From Streptomyces sp. SAI-127 (GTDB lineage: Bacteria; Actinomycetota; Actinomycetes; Streptomycetales; Streptomycetaceae), in NCBI RefSeq assembly GCF_029894425.1, contig NZ_JARXYJ010000001.1, positions 7,336,501-7,400,500 on the forward strand: DNA of 64,000 nucleotides, written 5' to 3'. The notes under the pieces are model-generated. The model ran no database searches. It was not told the DNA's origin and saw only the letters and a list, made by a program, of their open reading frames with translations. Positions within the stretch are counted from its first letter, which is position 1. Each line of letters starts with the position of its first letter. Below are positions 16,501-23,568 of this stretch, piece after piece. A program made the position numbers and the translations under genes.

Positions 16501-17539
16501 ATGGCAGCGCGGTCGGGGTCGGTACGTCGGTCGGGGCGGCGGGCGTGGCGGGAGCCTTCGGGAGGGACGGAAGCGTCGTCGGGACCGTGGACGTGGCCGG
16601 CAGATCGGGGAGGCCGGGCACGCTAGGCAGGTCGGACACGCCGGGGACGTCGGGGACGGACGGCACTGGTGACAGCGAGGCATCCGGAAGCGGTGGCACC
16701 GACAGAGGCAGCAGCGACCGGTCGTGATCGCCGGGCGGCACCGCCGGCGTCGCTGCGGGAGACGTCGAGGCGGCCGAGAGATCACGGGCGTTCGGGGCGA
16801 TCCGGCTGACGCTGTCGGGCCGGACGGTCTGCGTGGTCGCCTGGGCCATGCGGGACACGGAGGGACGGGGAGCTGTGCCCTGCCCGTCCCCGTCGTGGAC
16901 GTACGGCAACACGAACCCCGCCACCACCAGGGTCGCGGCCGTCGAGGTCACCACCACGGCCTGCGCGTGTCCGCCCGCGCGCAGCTTGCCGCGCCCCCAC
17001 AAGAACAGGGTGAGCCCCAGCGTTCCGGCCAGCGAGTTGCGCAGCGTGCGCCGGGCCCGGGCGAGCAGCGACTCGACGGTGCGATAGCTCAGCCCCATGC
17101 GCACGGCGACCTGGCCGACGTCGAGGTCCTCGGACTTCAGCCGGAGTGCCTCGGCCTGGCGCGCGGGCAGTTCCCCGCTGCGCACGGCCAGCCACCTGGC
17201 CTCGGCCCGGTCGCACACCGCCTCCTCGACGGGCACCGGACCCGGCGCGGCGAGTGTGGGGCTGCGGTGTACCTCGATCTCACGGTTGACCTGGCGGTAT
17301 CGATCGACGCACAGCCGCATGGTCACAGTCGTCAGCCAGCCGCCGAGGCGCTCGTCGTCCAGGTCGGGGCGCTCCGCGGCGCGCAGCATCGCCTCGTGCA
17401 CCGCGTCCTCGGCGTCCTCCGGGCTCATCGACCTGCGCCGGGCCACCTTGAGCAGTTGCTCGCGGTGACTCCACATGCGCTGCCAACGGTCGTGGGCCGC
17501 CTGTATCTCAGCAGGCATGTCCGGCATGTCCGTCGCCAT
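16499..17539 (-). CDS. ECF-type sigma factor with transmembrane C-terminal tail
   Basis: This 346-residue protein has a sigma-70 region 2 at residues ~20-90 (EDAVHEAMLRAAERPD, LGGWLTTVTMRLCVDRYRQ) and region 4 at ~115-170 (LPARQAEALRLKSEDLDVGQVAVRMGLSYRTVESLLARAR). A hydrophobic segment follows at residues ~200-215 (AVVVTSTAATLVVAGFVLPYV). The remaining ~130 residues are Pro/Ser/Thr-rich with repeated VPxVPDVP-like steps and would lie outside the cell. The factor looks membrane-tethered, so it may need proteolytic release or may sense wall stress directly, with the tail replacing a separate anti-sigma factor. That regulatory idea is inference. No anti-sigma gene is adjacent. The ATG at 17539 follows a GGGG-containing leader. 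Confidence 0.85.
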   Translation of the reverse strand: MATDMPDMPAEIQAAHDRWQRMWSHREQLLKVARRRSMSPEDAEDAVHEAMLRAAERPDLDDERLGGWLTTVTMRLCVDRYRQVNREIEVHRSPTLAAPGPVPVEEAVCDRAEARWLAVRSGELPARQAEALRLKSEDLDVGQVAVRMGLSYRTVESLLARARRTLRNSLAGTLGLTLFLWGRGKLRAGGHAQAVVVTSTAATLVVAGFVLPYVHDGDGQGTAPRPSVSRMAQATTQTVRPDSVSRIAPNARDLSAASTSPAATPAVPPGDHDRSLLPLSVPPLPDASLSPVPSVPDVPGVSDLPSVPGLPDLPATSTVPTTLPSLPKAPATPAAPTDVPTPTALP

Positions 17540-17593
17540 GAGGGCCCCTTTGCGCTCACCCGCCGGTCCTGTGCCGTCCGGCGGGTGGCGACA

Positions 17594-18646
17594 TTACCGC
17601 CCAGTATCCGCGGTTGGGGAGGGGGAGGAGACCATCAAATCCAGATTGTTGCTGGTCAGCGGACCGTCGCTGGGCAGCAGATCGTCGCCGGGCAGCTCGA
17701 TGTCCGTGCCGGGCGGGGGGAGTTGGGGCTCCTCGGTCCTCTCGGCCCCGCCCGCCGGACGTGACCTGGTGGGGGCCGGCGAGTCAGGCGCGGACGGAGT
17801 CCGGGACGCGGAGGCGCTGGGGGAGGGGGACGATGTCGGCTCCGGCGTGGGTTTCGGCCGCGACGGCTCGGGGCGTGTCGACGCCTTCGCGGAGCTGTCC
17901 GGCACCACCCGGTGCCCCTCCAGGAAGTACGCGTACCAAGCCCTGACCGTGCGCAAATAGTCCTGCGAGTGGTTGTAACCGAGGACCGCCCGGTCCAGTT
18001 CGGCCGGGTCGGAGAGGTCTCGCCCGCCCGCACACAGGTAGCGCCCGGCGGCGAGCGCCGCGTCGAAGACGTTGTCCGGGTCCGCCCGCCCGTCGCCGTT
18101 GCCGTCCGTGCCCCAGCGGACCCAGGTCGACGGGATGAACTGCATCGGGCCGACCGCCCGGTCGTAGGCCGGGTCCCCGTCGTACGCGCCCCCGTCGGTG
18201 TCCCGCACGACGGCGAAAAGGCCGCCGTCCAGTCGCGGCCCGAGGATCGGCGCCACGGTCGTACCGTCCGCCGTCACCCGACCGCCACGCGCCTGCCCGG
18301 ACTCCACCTGGCCGATCGCGGCCAGCAACTGCCACCGCAGCCGGCAGCCGGGCGCGGTGCGCGCGAGCTCTGCCTCGGTCTGCCGGTAGGCGGCGAACAC
18401 GCTCACCGGCAGCGCGGCGCCCGCCACCGACGCCCCGCCCTTGCGTTTCCGGGTCCGCAGTGGCGGGAGCTCGGTGCGGTACCCGGTGTCGCCCGACACG
18501 CTCGGCCCGTGCTCGGCGGGCGCCTGCCGCGGGGGTACGGAGGCCCGTGCCGGAAGCGCCGCCGGCGCCTGTGACGCGGTCAGAGCCGCCATGGTCGCCG
18601 CCGCGATCGCCGTACCCCTGGCGCCTCTGACTCTGTGCCCTGCCAC
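17594..18646 (-). CDS. secreted lytic transglycosylase (SLT/MltB-like)
   Basis: This 350-residue exported protein starts at a GTG with GGGAGGGGAG upstream. It has an N-terminal signal sequence (TAIAAATMAALTASQAPAALPARA). Its catalytic domain spans residues ~80-250: LLAAIGQVESGQARGG holds the likely catalytic Glu, and VGPMQFIPSTWVRWGTDGNGDGRADPDNVFDAALAAGRYLC is characteristic of the transglycosylase SLT/MltB-like family. The C-terminal ~100 residues are Pro/Ser-rich and disordered. The enzyme would cleave the MurNAc-GlcNAc bond in peptidoglycan, forming anhydroMurNAc. It is downstream of the membrane-linked sigma factor in the same orientation, with a 54-base gap. Confidence 0.88.
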   Translation of the reverse strand: MAGHRVRGARGTAIAAATMAALTASQAPAALPARASVPPRQAPAEHGPSVSGDTGYRTELPPLRTRKRKGGASVAGAALPVSVFAAYRQTEAELARTAPGCRLRWQLLAAIGQVESGQARGGRVTADGTTVAPILGPRLDGGLFAVVRDTDGGAYDGDPAYDRAVGPMQFIPSTWVRWGTDGNGDGRADPDNVFDAALAAGRYLCAGGRDLSDPAELDRAVLGYNHSQDYLRTVRAWYAYFLEGHRVVPDSSAKASTRPEPSRPKPTPEPTSSPSPSASASRTPSAPDSPAPTRSRPAGGAERTEEPQLPPPGTDIELPGDDLLPSDGPLTSNNLDLMVSSPSPTADTGR

Positions 18647-19020
18647 GTCGTGCTCCCCTCCCGGTGAACTGATGTCGTCTGCTCTACGTGCCAGGGCGGC
18701 GGGTCCGTCGCACGGAGCGGGGCGATTTCAGGAAACGGGGTCCGCACGCACGTCCGTCAAGATCTCCCCGAGCGGCCGGGGCGGCGCGCTCGCGATGGCG
18801 GACCCGGCGAGACGCGCGGGTGCCGGCATGAGGGCTTCGCGGTGTCGGGCCGGCGGTAGTGGGATCGAATCCCCGCCGAGGGCTGCCTGGCGCTGCCGTA
18901 CGGTGCTGTTTTCCCTGGTCAGAACCGCGCGGCGAGCCGCTTGATCCGGCTCATGCCGCCCTGTTCGGGCAGTCCGCTCACGCATCGCTCACGCGTCGCC
19001 GACTGCCAAGCAGTGCATGG
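18647..19020. other. 374-base gap without a convincing gene
   Basis: No gene is supported. The only item noticed is a tiny frame on the minus strand (18919-18954, MSRIKRLAARF) and a GGGATCGAATCCCC stretch near 18860 that resembles a tRNA T-arm but cannot be extended to a cloverleaf. Confidence 0.4.
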
Positions 19021-19587
19021 TCAGACCTGGCCGAGGTCGACCTCCACCGGGAAGGGGGCCGCGACCTTGAGGACGCCGGTGAAGACGTCTCCGTCCCGGT
19101 AGGTCTTCGTCGCGGGGTCGAGAACATAGGTGTACACGAGAGGGACACCTGTCACGGCCTGCTCGATCCGCCAGTAGAAGGCAATGCCTGCCTTGGCGTA
19201 CTGGTCGACCTTCACGATCCGGTCGGTGGTCTCCGAGCCCGGCGACACCACCTCCGCGACCAGCAGCACGTGCTCAGGGCGGGTCGGGGTGATGTCGATC
19301 GTCTCTGCGCGGTACACGACGACGTCCGGGCGGCGATTGGTGAGCGGGACGTCCTGAAGCCGGACGTCGAAGTCCGTGTCGGCGTTCCATTCCGGGCCCG
19401 CGGCGGCATCCAGGGCGTTCGCCAGAATCCGGGCCAGCCGGTTGTGCCGCTTGGAGGCGCTCGGACTCACAACGACCATCCCGTCCACGATCTCGATCCC
19501 GGCGCACTGCTCCTCGGACCAGGACTCGTACTCCTCCGCCGTGATCTGCTCATGCATCCACGCCGGGGCCACCATCTCGGCCGTCAT
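19021..19587 (-). CDS. Uma2 family PD-(D/E)XK nuclease-fold protein
   Basis: This 188-residue Uma2 protein is the second in the window. The start at 19587 has GGAGG six bases upstream. The order of motifs is standard: QITAEEYESWSEEQ, then GIEIVDGMVVVSPSAS, then NRRPDVVVY (first acid), LLVAEVVSPGSETTDRIVKVDQYAKAGIAFYWRIE (second acid and Lys), and a C-terminal beta strand. It appears complete. The catalytic acids are present, so a metal-dependent nuclease activity is possible but unproven for the family. It is followed downstream by a gap and has no operon partner. Confidence 0.85.
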   Translation of the reverse strand: MTAEMVAPAWMHEQITAEEYESWSEEQCAGIEIVDGMVVVSPSASKRHNRLARILANALDAAAGPEWNADTDFDVRLQDVPLTNRRPDVVVYRAETIDITPTRPEHVLLVAEVVSPGSETTDRIVKVDQYAKAGIAFYWRIEQAVTGVPLVYTYVLDPATKTYRDGDVFTGVLKVAAPFPVEVDLGQV

Positions 19588-19893
19588 GAAGCACCTCCCG
19601 GACACTGTGCCGCGGGCCCGATCCCGCTGGATTCAGCGTACTGTCTGCCATCCGTCCGGAACGCTGATCTCGCTCACGCTCCCTCCCGGCGGCCGACATC
19701 CGACCAGCAAGCCCACGACAAGGGGGAGACCGGCGCGGTGGACTCGCCGCCAGAGGATCGGAACACGGCCGGCGGCACCACTGACCTGGCGGCCACACCG
19801 GTGAGCGCTGAACCACCCGGCGACGTGACCGTCGCGAAACCCTCGGCCGCAGAGCGGCATGGTGTTGGCGATGTCGCTTGTGCAGGAAGCGGG
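19588..19893. other. 306-base gap without a convincing gene
   Basis: No coding pattern or strong hairpin was found between the kinase stop and the Uma2 start. It should contain the Uma2 promoter. Confidence 0.4.
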
Positions 19894-21480
19894 TCAGGAA
19901 GCCGAACCGTCGAGGTCGAGGCGGATCACGGCGAGCGCCTCGGCGATCTCGACGGTCATCTCGTCCTCCGGGCCGAACACCATGCACATGTCCTGGTGGA
20001 GTGGTTCGAGGACCTGCCGCGCCTCGGCGGTCCGGCCCTGGGCGAGCAGCAGCATCCCGATGTTGTGCCGCAGCTCCACGGCTTCCTCGCTCACGTCGCT
20101 GTCGACGGCCCGCACGACGTTCAGCACACCCTGGAGCGCGGCCAGCGCGTCGGTGACCTGGCCGAGCTCGGCGCGGCACCGGGCCGCTTGGGCGCGGCAG
20201 GCGCGGGCCTGCTCGCTGGTGGGCCCGGCGATACGGGCGTAGGCGTCGGCGAGGGCGTCGAACTCGGGCAGGGCGGCCCGGTAGTCGCCGCCGAGGAGGC
20301 GGATGGCCGCTCGCTGGCGGCGCAGCGCCAGGACCTGCTTGCTCTCGGAGCCGAGGGCGAGGGCGGCGGGTGCGATGACTTCGCCGAGCACCTCGGCGGC
20401 CTGCGCGAACCGCTCCTCCTCCAGCAGGGCGTCGGAGTGGGCGTACGCCTCCTTGATGTCCTCGCGCAGCCGGGCGGGGACGGGCACCGGCGGGGACCCC
20501 GGGAGGACGGCCGTCGGAGCCGGGCCTCCGGGCGCCGGGGCCTGGGCGCGGGCGCGGGGCGCGAAGGGGCGACGGAACACGTCCGTCGGGTCGGGCGCGC
20601 CGGTCGGCCCGGCATCCGCCGTGCCCGGCTCCTGGCCTGCCGGCGGGAGGAACGGCAGCAGCCGCGCGTACACCTCCTGCGTGTCTGCGGGCCGCGCCTC
20701 GGGTGCCTTGCGCAGCAGGTGCAGGACCAGCTCCTCCAGCGCCTCGGGGACGTCGGACCGCAGGTGTCGCAGCGGGGTGGGGGCGGCGTTGACGTGCTGG
20801 TACATCAGCAGGTACTCGCTCTCCGCCTCGAACACGAGGCGCCCGCTGAGGAGTTCGTGCAGCACACAGCCGAGCGCGTACAGGTCGGTCTGCGGGGTGA
20901 TGCGTCCGCCGCGGACCTGCTCCGGCGACATGTACTGGTGGGTGCCGATGGGGCTGCCGGTGGCGGTCAGCTTGGTGACGTCGGTGCGCAGAATCGCCGC
21001 GATGCCGAAGTCGAGGACCTTCACGGTGCCGTCGCGGGCGACGAGGATGTTGCCCGGCTTGAGGTCCCGGTGGATCACCGGCACGTCGTGCGCGTACGAC
21101 AGCACGGTCGCGACCTGCGCGGCGACGGCTGCCGCCCAGCTGACCGGCAGCGGCCGGTCGGGGTCGAGGTAGGCGGACAGCGGTACGCCGTCGACGAGTT
21201 CCATCACCAGGAACAGCCGCTCGAAGGACGCGTCGAGCACCGCGTCGTACACCTGCGGCACGCCGGGGTGCTGGATGCGCGCGGTGATGCGGGCCTCGCG
21301 ACGGAAGCGCTTGGCGAACTCCTCGGCCAGCTGCGGGGAGGTGACCGACGCCTGCCGGATCAGCTTCACGGCGACGGGCCGGTCGAGCACGGCGTCGTAG
21401 CCGCGCCACACGTCGCCCATGCCGCCGTGGCTGAGCTCCTCCAGGAGTTCGTAACGGTCGGAGATCGCCTCCTGCGGCAC
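19894..21480 (-). CDS. Hanks-type serine/threonine protein kinase with C-terminal helical repeats
   Basis: This 528-residue cytoplasmic kinase starts at GTG 21480. The catalytic domain spans residues ~8-265: glycine loop ELSHGGMGDVW, ATP-binding Lys in VAVKLI, catalytic loop VIHRDLKPGN, DFG in VLDFGIAA, activation segment GSPIGTHQYMSPEQVRG, and TDLYALGCVLHELLSG. A Pro/Ala linker (~275-345) leads to ~180 residues of alternating helices with TPR-like spacing (EERFAQAAEVLGEV, YRAALPEFDALADAYARI, TDALAALQGVLNVV, GRTAEARQVLEPL). Such tails usually recruit partner proteins. No transmembrane helix is present, unlike PknB-type sensors. Substrates cannot be told from context. Confidence 0.92.
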   Translation of the reverse strand: MPQEAISDRYELLEELSHGGMGDVWRGYDAVLDRPVAVKLIRQASVTSPQLAEEFAKRFRREARITARIQHPGVPQVYDAVLDASFERLFLVMELVDGVPLSAYLDPDRPLPVSWAAAVAAQVATVLSYAHDVPVIHRDLKPGNILVARDGTVKVLDFGIAAILRTDVTKLTATGSPIGTHQYMSPEQVRGGRITPQTDLYALGCVLHELLSGRLVFEAESEYLLMYQHVNAAPTPLRHLRSDVPEALEELVLHLLRKAPEARPADTQEVYARLLPFLPPAGQEPGTADAGPTGAPDPTDVFRRPFAPRARAQAPAPGGPAPTAVLPGSPPVPVPARLREDIKEAYAHSDALLEEERFAQAAEVLGEVIAPAALALGSESKQVLALRRQRAAIRLLGGDYRAALPEFDALADAYARIAGPTSEQARACRAQAARCRAELGQVTDALAALQGVLNVVRAVDSDVSEEAVELRHNIGMLLLAQGRTAEARQVLEPLHQDMCMVFGPEDEMTVEIAEALAVIRLDLDGSAS

Positions 21481-21661
21481 CTTGCCCCCGGTGTGCGTGA
21501 TGAACAGTCACGGTCAGGGGTCAAGTGTGACCGCTGCGTCAGGATGCCGTCCAGGGTTCGCGGTGCGACATGGACATGAGCCCGGCGGTGGACGACGGGC
21601 AGGAGGGGGCGGCGGCCGGCCTCCCGCCGCAGGAACAGCCCCGTGCCGCGGTCGGTGGACG

Positions 21662-21693
21662 GTGGGTGCCCAGGAGGAACCCCGGGCACCCAC
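21662..21693 (-). terminator. hairpin terminator after the small-protein pair
   Basis: GTGGGTGCCC (21662-21671) and GGGCACCCAC (21684-21693) form a perfect 10-bp stem with a 12-base loop, 39 bases beyond the stop of the gene ending at 21732. The kinase GTG lies a further 180 bases along. Confidence 0.65.
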
Positions 21694-21731
21694 GGCACCA
21701 CCGGCCCTGCGGCCGAATTGCCTCTACGCCG

Positions 21732-21995
21732 TCACTCCCTGTCCGCCGCCATGATGCCGACGCATTCTTCGAGCGCGGCGTGCAACGGCGTTACGAAGGC
21801 GGCGAGCTCGGTGTCCGACGCCTTCCCCACCTCCAGCACTGCGCCGACGACCGTCACCAGGACAGCGGCGGCCTTCAGCGCGTGCGCGTCGGCCAGCTCC
21901 TCAAGACGGCCGCCGGGGTGCGTGACCGCCAGGGCCTCCTTGCCGGTGGCCGGGTCGAGGCCGAGACTGCGCAGACGCGGCGTACTCGTGCTCAT
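21732..21995 (-). CDS. small conserved hypothetical protein
   Basis: This 87-residue protein starts at an ATG that overlaps the upstream stop (ATGA at 21995-21992). It is predicted mostly helical, with ADAHALKAAAVLVTVVGAVLEVGKASDTELAAFVTPLHAALEECVGIMAADRE as its second half (split here: a hydrophobic helix, then an acidic helix). I do not recognise a characterised family. It is co-encoded with the 104-residue protein upstream and divergent from a small GntR regulator, a grouping often seen in Streptomyces. Confidence 0.65.
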   Translation of the reverse strand: MSTSTPRLRSLGLDPATGKEALAVTHPGGRLEELADAHALKAAAVLVTVVGAVLEVGKASDTELAAFVTPLHAALEECVGIMAADRE

Positions 21996-22306
21996 GCGGC
22001 GACCTCCCACGGAACCGGAACGTAGTCCTGCCCCAGCGTCGCCAGGACCGCCGCCCGGCGCCGCTCGCGCTGAAGGTGGCGCCGGTCATGTTCGTCCCGC
22101 TCGCGTTCCCATTCGACGACGTACGGCCGGACCAGGGGCATGCCGTCGGCGGTGATGACGTCCGCCGGATGCGGACACGTGATCACGGGCGGGGGTTCCG
22201 GAGCGGGGGGACAGGAGATAGGGGGCAGTGACGGCGGTGCTGCGGCGCGATGGGCACCCCGGGCGGGCAGGAACAGGGCCAGAATCGCGGCCAGTAGGCT
22301 GCGCAT
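21992..22306 (-). CDS. small conserved hypothetical protein with N-terminal hydrophobic segment
   Basis: The start at 22306 gives MRSLLAAILALFLPARG, a short hydrophobic segment that could be a membrane anchor or signal, then a Pro-rich stretch and a charged helical C-terminus (EWERERDEHDRRHLQRERRR). GGGAG lies eight bases upstream; a longer frame begins at 22384 without a ribosome binding site. Proteins of this layout occur widely in Streptomyces next to small regulators, but no function is established as far as I know. Confidence 0.6.
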   Translation of the reverse strand: MRSLLAAILALFLPARGAHRAAAPPSLPPISCPPAPEPPPVITCPHPADVITADGMPLVRPYVVEWERERDEHDRRHLQRERRRAAVLATLGQDYVPVPWEVAA

Positions 22307-22461
22307 AGGTCGACTCCCAATCAGTCGGCTCAGCCCCGGCATGGAAGCTCTCACCCTTCCGGCCGGGGTGTTTCTTTGGGGCATGGTATCGCCTTGTATC
22401 GATTCGTCGCGAGACGTATCTCAAAGAGCGTGCATCAGTCGGCTTGCCTAGCGTCAAGTCC

Positions 22462-22743
22462 ATGAACCCTGATGCTGAGATCGACCATGGCGCGCCGCTG
22501 ACCCCGTACCGGCAACTGGCCGAGATCCTGCGTGGGCAGATTCAGCGCGGTGATTGGCAGCCCGGGCGGATGCTGCCGAGTGAGGCCCAGCTTGTGCAGC
22601 GATACGGGATCGCGCGTACGACCGTGCGGCGGGGGCTCGGACTGCTGGCCGAAGAAGGCTGGGTGTACGCCGTACCCCAGCGGGGGTGGTTCGTCGCCGA
22701 CCCCCTGCCGCCCTCCTCCGAAACCCCCGCCCCCTCCGCATAG
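22462..22743 (+). CDS. GntR-family DNA-binding protein, winged-helix only
   Basis: This 93-residue protein consists almost entirely of a GntR winged helix: YRQLAEILRGQIQRGDWQPG, MLPSEAQLVQRYGIARTTVRRGLGLLAEEGW, then VPQRGWFVA. The effector domain (FadR, HutC or other type, normally 120 or more residues) is missing, so it may bind DNA constitutively or use a partner. It is divergent from the two small proteins at 21732-22306, which are the likely targets (inference). No ribosome binding site is seen upstream of the ATG, so the message may be leaderless. Confidence 0.82.
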   Translation: MNPDAEIDHGAPLTPYRQLAEILRGQIQRGDWQPGRMLPSEAQLVQRYGIARTTVRRGLGLLAEEGWVYAVPQRGWFVADPLPPSSETPAPSA

Positions 22744-22788
22744 CCAAGCTCGGTCTGAGTCGGCGATCACGGGCCTGATGCGGCGCTG

Positions 22789-23457
22789 CTACTTCACATC
22801 CTTGGCCAGGACGGCGACGGCAACCCTGCCCACCACCCTCGTCAGTACGTAGTTGGTCGAGCTGCTGAAAGCGACACCCACGCCTGCCGGAATCGCCTTG
22901 GCCATCGCCTTCTGGGTGAAGGTGATGGACACCCGCTTGAACAGCTGCTTGATCGTGACCAGGGCGGGCCCTGTGAGGTACTGGTAGACCAGCTTCTGGG
23001 CGATCTTCTGTACCGCCGCCTTGCCGCCCTTCGACGCCATCTGTTCCGCCGAACCCGCCAAGGCGATGGTGAAGGCGAGGTGCTTCTTGTCCTCGGTGCT
23101 CAGCTCGGTCTCGAACACCTCGACCAGGCACATGCACATGTCGACCTGGAGCTTGAGCGTCACGGCGACGTCGGTGGCACCACCGCCCAGGATCGCGACC
23201 GCGGTCCCGACTCCCGGAATCACGCTCGGGGCGGCGGTGGCAGCCCCAGCGGCTGCCGACATCTTGGAGTACCGGCCTATGATCTTGGCCGCGATCCGGC
23301 GCTTGTCCTCCAGGCTCTCGGGCTTCCGCTCGTTCTTGTCCTCGAAGGCCCCGCGGTAACCGTCCACGACCTTTTCGGCTGCTGCCGGTGTCATGACGAT
23401 CGTCTCGACGGCTTTCTGGAGCCGAGAGCCTGCGGGCTCGTCCACCGCGTTGTCCAT
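22789..23457 (-). CDS. EcsC-like/DUF697-like helical protein
   Basis: This 222-residue protein starts at an ATG preceded by GGAGGGG. It is helical with small-residue-rich hydrophobic segments: AAAGAATAAPSVIPGVGTAVA, FTIALAGSAEQMASKGG, and near the C-terminus AIPAGVGVAFSSSTNYVLTRVVGRVA. The IPGVG and PAGVGVAFSSSTNYVLTR patterns resemble EcsC and DUF697 proteins, which associate with membranes. The assignment is tentative and the function unknown. It lies between the small regulator cluster and the restriction genes and is transcribed in the same direction as hsdR, but a terminator-like hairpin at 23534-23563 comes before it. Confidence 0.55.
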   Translation of the reverse strand: MDNAVDEPAGSRLQKAVETIVMTPAAAEKVVDGYRGAFEDKNERKPESLEDKRRIAAKIIGRYSKMSAAAGAATAAPSVIPGVGTAVAILGGGATDVAVTLKLQVDMCMCLVEVFETELSTEDKKHLAFTIALAGSAEQMASKGGKAAVQKIAQKLVYQYLTGPALVTIKQLFKRVSITFTQKAMAKAIPAGVGVAFSSSTNYVLTRVVGRVAVAVLAKDVK

Positions 23458-23533
23458 TTACCCCTCCCCATTTGCTGCACCTCGTGCTGAGGGCAACCTG
23501 TACTTACGGCTGTACTGGTGACGTTCTCGAAGG

Positions 23534-23563
23534 ACGCCCCGGCCGGTCACCCAGCCGGGGCGT
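23534..23563 (-). terminator. hairpin terminator of the hsdMSR operon
   Basis: ACGCCCCGGC (23534-23543) pairs perfectly with GCCGGGGCGT (23554-23563) around a 10-base loop, five bases beyond the hsdR stop. Confidence 0.75.
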
Positions 23564-23568
23564 ACACG

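Noticed and set aside
18855..18880. Possible tRNA T-arm (GGGATCGAATCCCC)
   Set aside because: The stem cannot be extended to acceptor, D and anticodon arms on either strand.
18859..21579. 906-codon open frame on the plus strand opposite the kinase and Uma2 genes
   Set aside because: It is antisense to two clear genes, has no start signal and shows Arg/Gly/Val shadow composition.
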